Below, piece by piece: positions 56,316-64,000 of a stretch of 64,000 nucleotides of DNA. The stretch covers positions 78,723,382-78,787,381 of the forward strand of contig CM042016.1 in assembly GCA_023525715.1 (NCBI GenBank). The letters run 5' to 3'. The notes beneath the pieces are model-generated. The model was not told where the DNA came from, searched no databases, and saw only the letters and a list, made by a program, of their open reading frames with translations. How positions within the stretch are numbered: position 1 is the stretch's first letter; each line of letters begins with the position of its first letter. The DNA is from Cichorium intybus (Eukaryota; Streptophyta; Magnoliopsida; Asterales; Asteraceae). The position numbers were made by a program, and so were the translations under genes.

Positions 56316-56877
56316 TGATAGTATATCATACGGATACATACAATAGCCCGCCAGCACGCCAGCGGCATACCTTGCCAGCATCTAGACGGCCAGCCAGCCG
56401 CCAGGGACCATGCGACCCATCTGGCTGGACGTCGTCCGACTCAACAATTATAAACAACCGATCGCCACGTGCACCAGTACCAAGGTGACACGTCACGCCG
56501 TAACGATCATCGTGTGATCTGTCAAGCCACGAACGGACTAGGTGGTCTACGAGCTACCACCTGGTCAGATGAATGGGCCAATCACAGCCAGCCGCAGGCA
56601 ATCGTCCAATGAGGAAAAGATCCGCTACCAACTGACAGATGGTCCCCACGCAGGTATAACGGTATATGATGATCACGCCCTTGGTGAGATCATCATCACG
56701 AATACTCACTCTGATTCACATTCATCTCATACTCTCCGATCACCGTACTAACTTAACCGTCGGAGCGCCCTCCCGGGATCACCTCCCGGAGTGCGACTGA
56801 CCTCGCTTCCGTTGCTGTGAACTCAGGTCCAAGGCTCTGTCATCCAGAAGACTCCATTGAAGGACTAGTTTGCATCA
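56316..56877 (+). repeat. 3' LTR of T1 (562 bp)
   Basis: From TGATAGTATATCATACGG to GTTTGCATCA. It contains CACGTGCACCAG and paired TATAACGGTATATGATGATC words, and matches the 5' LTR at 2871-3389. The flank CTAAC (56878-56882) would be the target duplication; its left partner is lost. Confidence 0.93.
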
Positions 56878-56882
56878 CTAAC

Positions 56883-57690
56883 ATTACTAACTTTTAGTGT
56901 AAAGGTGCTTGTTTGTGTTTTAGTTAAAATATAAGGGGTTTTGTGTAAAATTGGTAAAGTTGATGATAAATCTGAAGATTAAGTTGAAGTGACATGTGCA
57001 GTGCGGAGAAAGGAATGATCGCGATGCGGACATGTGGATGAGATCTAACCCGGAAGAGTTTCAACATTCAACATGCGAACAAACGGGGATAAGGTTGACC
57101 CGCAGCTCGTACTCGACCTACACGCGGCGCGAAGAGGCATTTTTCTCAACTATAAATAGAGGCTCCCAGGTCGGATTTCGGGAGCGAAGATTGATCCTTT
57201 CAGTGGAACTCAGGCTTCTTTGACTCAGATTTTGTAGCTTTACAGTAGGGTTCGATAGTTGGATCGTTTTACGTTTATTATGCTTTATTGATTATTGTTC
57301 AACTCTTGTGCAATTGAGGGTTCTGGATTGTAGAACATCGTCGATCACGGAGAATTGGATTGGTTCTTGATTTTAGAAGCATTTGGCTCTGATTGAGGTT
57401 TGGTTTTGAATGCAAGTTAAGTTTGGTTTATTTTTCGTGTAATTTACTTTTCGGTTACAATCGTTACTTTCAAGTTAACGTTTCTGTTTTAGTTTGCTTC
57501 TGATTTTCTGAGATTGATCTCGAGATCAGATTAGTTAATTTGATGGGTTGCGATCAATTGCTTCGGCATAGATTCGTTGGTTTTGGTTTTCATGTTTTCA
57601 AGTTCATTTCGGGATCAATTGTACGGTTATTTACCATCTATAGAGTGACACAATAGATTGGTTGTATTTTGACACAAAGTGCCAACCATG
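56883..57690 (+). repeat. Athila-type LTR fragment
   Basis: GC-rich words (CGCGATGCGG, CACGCGGCGCGAAG) are followed by TATA box TATAAATA (57151-57158, context CTATAAATAGAGGC), then GGCTTCTTTGACTC, shared with the LTR of A at 48499, and CTATAGAGTGACACAATAGATTGG (57639 onwards), similar to TAGAGTGACACTACAGTTGG of A. It is therefore an LTR of a related but distinct Athila family. Neither end is clear; similarity fades about 57690. T1 may have inserted next to or into it. Confidence 0.6.
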
Positions 57691-58777
57691 GACTCCACAT
57701 CAACGACTGCGACGTATCTAACATCCACATGTCAATCAACTTGTCTTCACAACCTTACACAAAACACTAGCATTCACTGCCAAATCAACCTCTACGAATA
57801 GAATTCTGCACTTTCTTCTTCCTAATAGTCGCAAAGAGGGGGGGTACATTGAGGCTTGAGTCATATTGATCCTCTATGAAGATCTGGTCAAATGAGATAC
57901 CATCCCAACTATCCTAGAATTTAGAATACATGCATGTACTGTGTTCTCACACCTCTCAAGGACCTTTTTCTGAAATGAGAACATAAACTTGTCGTCTTTA
58001 CTAACTACTTATCTCACACTTCGTTCCTGGAGACACTCTTCATGATCTGGATGTCATCTAACTTCCCCAAAGAGAAAACTATCTCAAATCCTACTAGATG
58101 GCACTAGGGTTAAATTGTTCCTTATACAACTTAGTAACGCTAACGTTTCCTAGTGTTGCACATTCACCATTATTATTAGTCTATAGCGGACTTACATGTA
58201 GCTATTGAGGTTTACCCACCAAATACATGCCATAAAGTTCTTACTCAGTCATCCTTTCTTTAATACGTTAGTTCGAAACTTTTTGAGAAAAATTTGTCAT
58301 TCAAAAGGTCATTTACCATGAATAGAAATTTGAAGCTAATATAATCTTCCAAAGTTTGAAAATATTCGTTGACTTATTTAAAAAAGTAATTAATTCTTAC
58401 TTTATTTAACATAATATCCTTATTATGGTATACATAAATTGTATAATATAACATTTTTTCCATGACAATCCCCGTATATTCAAAATTTGAGTTTTGACTC
58501 GTGAAATATAAGTCACAAGAACATTTGAAAGTTTCAAAAGGTTTCATTAAACAGATTGATATGATACTTATTGACTCATTAAAGTTTGTAAATACATCCA
58601 ATATAATAATACATTCGTGAATATTTAAAATAATGTCTTTTAGCATAGAAATTCATCATTTTGTGCCAGTGCTTGAACTTCATACATCATAAAGCTATAT
58701 TATTGTAACACCGTGTTACTTTTCGATAAGTGTTAATATGTTGATCTTGGTGTAAATAAGATCAATTATATTGTTAT
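57691..58777. other. Unassigned intergenic DNA
   Basis: AT-rich sequence without a convincing reading frame, terminal repeat or relation to other parts of the window. It could be old decayed transposon DNA. The last bases, GTTAT, would be the left target duplication of C3. Confidence 0.6.
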
Positions 58778-59543
58778 TGTTGGATTAGGTGTCTAAGCCA
58801 TGACTTTATATTTATATTTATCTTGTTAATTGAAGCAAAGTCCATTTGGGTTGCCCTCATAACTGGAGGCTAGGATAGAGTACAGTAGAGTAAAAGGTTG
58901 ATTTATTAATTATTTAATAAATCAATAGAATTAATTAAATGGTTTATTAATATATTTAAGTGTTAATATATTAATTAGAAACTATAATAATTAATTAAGA
59001 TTTAATCTAGAATTAATTTGATTTAATTCAGTGATTAAATAAATTAATTAAAAGTACAGGGACTGGTTCTGTAATTATTCAATAGTTGAATATTGACTGG
59101 CCAGTGTTTAAGGGTGGAAAGTGGTGAGTTTATGGTGTGGGCACCATAAATCTCGAAACCCTAATTAGGGTTTAGAGAAAGCCTTGCCCAATTGGTAAAA
59201 GGCTTACCAAAGATGGGCTCTAGGGTTTCAAGCTGTACCACCTGAGATCTATAAATAGGGATCCCCTGGGACCCCTAATCCTGTGCCAACTTGAACCAAG
59301 ATTACTCTGCTGGACTGTCTTCTCCATTGCTATTGGGTGTGACTTCATTTGAGGCAGGATCTCTTTGCTGCTAGCTTCAAGAACAAGATCAAAAGGTTGG
59401 TTAATTTCTTATTTGATCTTTAGAAATAATTGTTGGCTTTAGGATTTTAGTTTATTATCTTCATAGAAGAAAACATAGATCTTTCTAGGGTTGCATGTGA
59501 ACCATAAGATTTATTTGTTCATTGTTTGCTAGAAAACCCTTCA
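58778..59543 (+). repeat. 5' LTR of C3 (766 bp)
   Basis: TGTTGGATTAGGTGTCTAAG to AGAAAACCCTTCA, TATA box TATAAATA at 59250-59257 (context GATCTATAAATAGGG). It aligns with both C2 LTRs along its length, with clear divergence in the part near 59100-59180. Confidence 0.92.
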
Positions 59544-59544
59544 G

Positions 59545-59556
59545 TGGTATCAGAGC
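59545..59556 (+). other. Primer-binding site of C3
   Basis: TGGTATCAGAGC, one base after the LTR, initiator tRNA-Met type, the same spacing as in C2. Confidence 0.95.
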
Positions 59557-60786
59557 ATAGGCTTGTTTTCTTATGTTTGATATAAACTACATGGATTATT
59601 TTGCCTTGAGTGTTTTTTGAGAAAAACACCTCTTGGAGATAGGCCAATTTCGTTGCCTAGGCTAGGGTTTCCTAACCCTAGCCTCCAAGCCTCATGGTCC
59701 CCCTTATTTGCTTGATTTACTTGTCTTTTAAAAGTATGTTGTTATTTTTGGTAATTGGATTAATTAAATAACTAGAACTCCTTTTACCTGGCTTGTAATT
59801 TTCGATCCTATAGGGGCCCTAGATAGAAAATTAATTTGATTAATTTATAAAATCTATCTTAGATTTAATTAGTTTAATTAATTGTTAATTAAAAGATCAA
59901 TTAAATCAGCTTAAAGAATTAATTTAAATTGTCAAAAAATTGTTTAAAATTTGAAAAAATTATAATTAAATTAATTCTAAAATATTTTAATAAGATTAAA
60001 ATATATCTTATATATTTATGATTAAAAGTTAATATTTATATATAAGAAAATTGGTTAGTCTTACTGTTAGTAGGCCTCATTCACAAAACTGTCCAATAAA
60101 GAGGGTATAAGGCGACTGCCTATAAAATGGCAGTCTAATGGGTATCCACTCTAACCCACCGCTCTCCTGGTCAGTCGAGTGTTGTTAGCTGAACGGGTTT
60201 GATAGAACCGCTAAGCCTCTTAAAAGTATAATGCTATAATTGAAAGTACTAGAACTTTGAACAAAACCCAATCTAGTTACTTTAGGATAAAAATGTGAAT
60301 TGGTGCTAATCCATGGAATTACACATTGCACTTTGTGGAACGTTGGTGGAGCGTGTGTGGTTTACCGGCATGCCAACTGGGGTCCGCAAAGACTTGCAAT
60401 GGGTTTCTCGATTTTGTCATTATTAACGGAGCGTGTGTGGTTAACCGGCACGTTAATTAGAGATGACAATTGACTTCGAGAGTACCGAGCAAATTTGCAT
60501 GGTTATTCACACCCGGTTTGTGATCCTCGGCATCCCAGTCACAAACAGTGGGGCACATCCGAGACTAAACATGTCATTGAATAGTTCAATGTGTCTCAAC
60601 AGATCTAGGAATTTCATAAGATGAAATTGATAAGAGTATTATCTACCTTAATGACCATTATGTTGTGATTACGGCATCCCTCTTCACACCATGGTTGGGG
60701 CATTTCGGGTCCTAACCTTAATAAATAATATATTGGGTAATTATTTAAAAGGATTAATTAAACTAATAAAATTCTGTTTATTGTAG
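59557..60786 (+). other. 5' leader of C3
   Basis: Noncoding leader homologous to that of C2. It contains a direct repeat of GGAGCGTGTGTGGTTTACCGGCA (60348) as GGAGCGTGTGTGGTTAACCGGCA (60429), of which C2 keeps a partial version, and the phrase AGAGGGTATAAGGCGACTGCC near 60100. No protein. The gag ATG follows at 60787. Confidence 0.7.
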
Positions 60787-61581
60787 ATGTCTGAATCAAG
60801 TGTCTATTCTCCTCCCTCTCCTCCTTCACCTATTTCTGAGAGCATCATAAAGCACCTGCTAAATATGGAAAGGCTGACTAGCCTCAACTGTAATGAATGG
60901 CTTCGCAATTGGAGACTGGCTCTCGGCATTGCTGGCAAGCTACATCTCACCGAGTATCCGATCCCGGTTCCACCGAAACAAGTCATCATAAAGAGCCTTT
61001 ATGATAAGCATGACTTATTAGTTGATGAATCCGAAAAGATTTGTGACCTCATGCTATTAACCATTGACCCCGAGTTCCGCAAGGATTTTGAATCCTTGGG
61101 GCCATATGAGTTAATGCAATCGGTTGAGGAAAAGTTCCAAAAACCGGTTGAAGAGGAACGAGCTAGGATCTTCAAAAGACTTGCAGAGTGTAAGTTAAAA
61201 GAAGGAAGTAGCATCGAATTGTACAAACTTGGTTATTCCATGAGTCAGGAGTCGAGTGTTAACACTCTACTCGCTTCACTGACCAATAAGTATGATCTGT
61301 TCATTCAGGCATACAGAAAGGAAGACCAGAAAAAGACTCTTATGGAAATGCGTCCACTATTGACTTTATACGAGTCACTCTTGGATAGGCATAGCTCCAA
61401 TGATTCAGCTACTTCTGGATTAAGTCCGGTGGGAAGACGCAGCAAGAAACGATCCAGATCGTCTAGATATGTCTTAAGCTGGGAATCCACAGAATCGGAT
61501 ACAGTCACGGAAAGATTGGAAAATGCTCCGAAGCCGAACAGTTTGACAACTCAGGAATGTCTTAAAACTCAGAACCCATGA
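60787..61581 (+). CDS. Diverged copia-type Gag of C3
   Basis: An intact 264-residue frame starting MSESSVYSPPSPPSPISESI. It keeps the fold pattern of copia Gag: LTSLNCNEWLRNWRLALGIA corresponds to the N/D-W-I/L-R-N block of C2, ESEKICDLMLLTIDPEFRKD to the TIATMNPEL block, FESLGPYELMQSVEEKFQ to WPYEMHKELAEKY, and LLASLTNKYDLFIQAYR to LNSLPSSYGQF. Sequence identity with C2 Gag is low. It ends in a Ser/Arg/Lys-rich segment (GRRSKKRSRSSRYVLS) instead of a CCHC knuckle. It could package C3 RNA; the lack of stops in an otherwise decayed element is notable. It could also just be a recently arrived or lucky copy. Confidence 0.75.
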   Translation: MSESSVYSPPSPPSPISESIIKHLLNMERLTSLNCNEWLRNWRLALGIAGKLHLTEYPIPVPPKQVIIKSLYDKHDLLVDESEKICDLMLLTIDPEFRKDFESLGPYELMQSVEEKFQKPVEEERARIFKRLAECKLKEGSSIELYKLGYSMSQESSVNTLLASLTNKYDLFIQAYRKEDQKKTLMEMRPLLTLYESLLDRHSSNDSATSGLSPVGRRSKKRSRSSRYVLSWESTESDTVTERLENAPKPNSLTTQECLKTQNP

Positions 61582-63224
61582 TCCTTAATTCCTTGATACA
61601 GGATGTGTTTCTCACATTTGCTCTGTATGCATGGACTCTGTAGGATGTGGGATGTTGTTGCATAGGAGCGTATTCAGATTGGATCTGAAGCTCATGCAGT
61701 TTTAGAGTTTAGTTAGATATTGAAATCATGTTATTAGCTTTTTAGATGTGTATGACATTGTTTATCATATATTACATTGTTCAAGGATTCTGTTTTAATA
61801 AATTTCTTTTAACACCCATTGTTTGAAATTATCCTTGAAATGTTGTATGAATGTGTTGTATGCATGAATAGTAATAACTTGAATGTTGAATGCATCCAAA
61901 GTGTTTGGATTCAGGAATTGTGTCATTTATAACTGTTAATCTAAATATAATAAGAATCAATTCAACCAAAGGTCCAGTTGGACACGACTTTGGAATCATT
62001 TGACTTAGAGTCTCATGATGAATTGATGTCTCAATGTGTCAAGAAATGAATCAACCAAAGATCCAGTTGGACAGGACTTTGAAATCATTTGACTTAGAGT
62101 CAGATGATGATTAAGTTCTTTATCAAGCACATATGGCAAGAAATGAATCACCCAAAGATCCAGAGGATAGGGATTGAATTGAAACCTTGAACAGTTAATG
62201 TGTATTGCTCAAATCTTGAAATAGAACACAATTATCTGTTAATGTGTATTGCTCAAATCTTGAAATAGAACACAATTATTTGTACTTCGCGATATTTGTC
62301 AATCGGTATGACGAATATGGCTTCGCTTATCAGAATAAGCGATTGAATTGAAACCTTGAACAGTTTAAGGACTTCAAAGTAAGTACAAGATCCACAGAAC
62401 CTGAGTGACAACACAAACTGGTAAAATGTTTCACAGTTCATTCTCTTCCAAGAACATTAATAGCTATAATGTGTCTTAGGGAAGATGATGGAGCATTGGT
62501 CGAATAAGTTCGATCCTCGATGTATGAGATACATTGTCAATTAGTTTCCGATGAATTAAACACTAAACCAGTCAGACCATATAAACCATATTCCAACCGC
62601 ATCCTAGACTAAGTAGGTCTTGAAGACATTGTCTGAAATGTAAAGCTGGAATTGTCCCACTTGCACATAGAGAGTCCAGGGTCTTGTATTGTTCGTCCAA
62701 ACATCATGACTAGCCTGAACCTGATCAGTAATGTCGTTTCACTGGCTACCCCGCTGTACCTATAAAAGAAGAGCTCTTTTAGAAAGAACTCATGTTCTAA
62801 GGAAACAGTGGGAGTTGGGACAGTCCTGAATGAGTTTAGGATTAGCCAAGTGAAAGAACCTTTAGTCATCACTAGGCTTAGAGCAGAAATCAGATTTCTG
62901 TTTCAAAACTGACATAATCTTCTCTTGACCAGTGGTATTGATCACCATCATAAGAAGTTATGATCGGGGTGACATACCGATTGGTGGTAAAACACTATAG
63001 TTGGTACGGATTTACAATCCGACTACTTGGAAGCATTGGTGAGCCCGGTTGCTGCCAATTAAGAGAACCTTAGGACGAGATACAGTCTATGTGACAGTTT
63101 GATTGATTTTACACCTGGTCTAAAAACCAGTGGGAGTAATTGAATCATCAAAGGAAAGCAACATGGACATAAATGTACCTTCAGAACATTTGGTTGAGTG
63201 AGACGATACTCAAAGTCAAGTAAT
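61582..63224 (+). pseudogene. Degenerate C3 interior with short repeats and pol traces
   Basis: No reading frame of length. Faint similarity to copia integrase appears at 62275-62380 (YFAIFVNRYDEYGFAY and later EQFKDFK, like the YFxTFxDDxSRYGY and EKFKEFK blocks of C2), and to the integrase-RT linker near 62780. Local repeats: CAACCAAAGATCCAGTTGG-type units at 61962, 62051 and 62148; a 44-bp tandem duplication at 62194-62281; GATTGAATTGAAACCTTGAACAG-type words at 62172 and 62341. The CACTA element interrupts at 63225. Confidence 0.5.
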
Positions 63225-64000
63225 CACTACAAGAAAACAACGATTTAGCAACGGACGAATTCCGTTGCTAAACCTTGAAATTCCGTTGCTAAATGGGTTT
63301 TACAACGGAAATTGTTACGGAACTGTTCCGTTACAATAAATCCCGTAGCGAATGAGTTTGCTACGAACTTTTATTTCCGTAGCAGCTTTGCTACGGACTG
63401 ATTCCGTAGCGCATGTATTCCGTAGCGAATTCCATAGGTGGTCTCCGTAGCGATTTCCGTAGCCGTTTGTCCGTAGCGAATTCCATGGTTCTTTTTCCGT
63501 TGCTACTTCTGTAGCGGTTTTTGTTGCAAATTCTGTTGCAATAATTTTGTTGCAAATTCCGTGGTCAAGCTTCCATAGTAAAATCCATAACAATAATTCT
63601 GTAGCAAATTCCGTGGTCAGGGTTCCGTAGTAAAATTCGTAACAATAATTATGTAGCAAAATCCGTGGTCAAGCTTCCATTGTAAAATTTGTGGCTATGT
63701 TTCCGTAAACAAATCCGTAGCAATGATTATGTAGAAATTTCCGTGGTCAAGCTTCCGTAGTAAAATCTGTAGGAATTTCCGTTGTCACGCTTCCATAGTA
63801 AAATCCATAGCAATTTCTATGGTCAGGCTTCCGTAGTAAACTTTGTAGCAAATTCCATGGTCATGCTTCCGTAGTAAAATATGTAGCAAATTCTGTGGAC
63901 AAGCTTCCGTAGTAAAATTTGTAGCAAATTTCGTGGTCATGCTTCCGTAGTAAGATCCGTTGTCAAGCTTCCGTAGTAAGATCCGTAAGTGTAATTCCGT
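63225..64000 (+). mobile_element. Left end of a CACTA (En/Spm-type) DNA transposon
   Basis: Starts CACTACAAGAAAACAACG, the usual plant CACTA terminal inverted repeat, preceded by AAT as possible 3-bp target duplication. A perfect 12-bp inverted repeat (TTTAGCAACGGA / TCCGTTGCTAAA, 63244-63272) follows. From 63300 to the window end runs a dense subterminal array of TTCCGTAGC-, CCGTGGTCAAGC- and CCGTAGTAAAATCCGTAG-type units. Such subterminal repeats bind the transposase in this superfamily. The transposase gene and right end, if present, are beyond the window. Confidence 0.88.

Larger units (their letters stand above)
2871..56877 (+). mobile_element. Tat-clade Ty3/gypsy element T1 (host of the nest)
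   Basis: A + strand Tat-clade retrotransposon with all its parts in order: 5' LTR (2871-3389), gag (3443-5095), protease (49078-49754), RT, RNase H, archaeal-type RNase H and integrase (to 52779), a 41-bp tandem array, an antisense gene (53780-56039), a polypurine tract and the 3' LTR (56316-56877). A 43,977-bp insertion (element A) splits the protease region; the T1 reading frame resumes after the GGTCA target duplication. Once A is discounted, T1 is about 10 kb, a normal Tat length. Many stops and frameshifts make it inactive. The first 43 bp of its 5' LTR are missing, so its own target duplication cannot be confirmed. Confidence 0.9.
58778..63224 (+). mobile_element. Copia-type element C3, probably non-autonomous, interrupted by CACTA DNA
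   Basis: 5' LTR (58778-59543), primer site, 1.2-kb leader and a 264-residue gag ORF. After gag there is no readable polyprotein, only repeats and faint pol traces. LTR and leader are related to those of C2, so C3 may have relied on C2-like elements for enzymes. A CACTA transposon starts at 63225; the rest of C3 and its 3' LTR are outside the window. Confidence 0.75.

Noticed and set aside
2871..56877. Possibility of an integrated pararetrovirus or a captured host gene in the nest.
   Set aside because: All enzymatic parts are classic Ty3/gypsy or Ty1/copia with LTRs, primer sites and integrases; no movement or coat protein and no host exon was recognised.
63315..63659. A 114-residue repetitive frame at the right end.
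   Set aside because: It is a translation of the CACTA subterminal repeats.

Overview
This window is plant repeat DNA. It looks like heterochromatin of an angiosperm, almost certainly a eudicot; the protein style of the chromovirus and Tat elements reminds me of asterids, but I cannot name the family. I found no host gene, tRNA or rRNA. Nearly every base belongs to LTR retrotransposons (Ty3/gypsy Tat, Athila and Tekay-like chromovirus; Ty1/copia), mostly broken by stops and frameshifts, plus the edge of a CACTA DNA transposon at the right end.

Layout. 1-1453: end of a copia element (C1: RNase H, 3' UTR, truncated LTR). 1454-2842: Athila-type LTR with its primer-binding site. 2871-56877: a Tat-clade element on the + strand (T1) split by a 44-kb insertion. 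That insertion, 5096-49072, is an Athila-clade element (A) on the + strand with LTR ends TGACA/TGTCA and the 5-bp target duplication GGTCA. A carries two further insertions. One is a minus-strand Tat element (T2, about 5601-33795), itself split by a + strand Tekay-like chromovirus (K, 14213-32486, target duplication CTAGG). The other is a minus-strand copia element (C2, 36382-43993, target duplication GAATG/GATTG). To the right of T1 come an Athila-type LTR fragment (56883-57690), unassigned DNA, a copia element with the same LTR family as C2 but a very different gag (C3, from 58778), and a CACTA terminus (from 63225) inside C3. The deepest stack is T1 > A > T2 > K, and a later tandem duplication sits inside K.

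How the pieces work. The gypsy elements encode Gag, aspartic protease, reverse transcriptase, RNase H and integrase. T1 and T2 have a second, archaeal-type RNase H typical of Tat. Both also carry, between pol and the 3' LTR, a tandem-repeat array and a long gene on the opposite strand. This antisense gene has matching architecture in the two diverged elements: a TATA box about 110 nt before the ATG, a pyrimidine-rich leader, an N-terminal domain of the putative gypsy-type transposon kind, a short phase-1 GT-AG intron at the same place, an acidic variable middle, a coiled coil and a conserved C-terminal tail. I regard it as the most interesting system in the window.

The other striking event is a 6,508-bp direct tandem duplication (13761-20268 and 20269-26776). 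It contains a piece of T2 gag, a whole K LTR, the K leader ORF, gag and the start of pol. Its junction shows 6-bp microhomology and the two copies differ at only about eight sites that I noticed, so it is far younger than the insertion of K, whose LTRs differ by about 2-3 percent.
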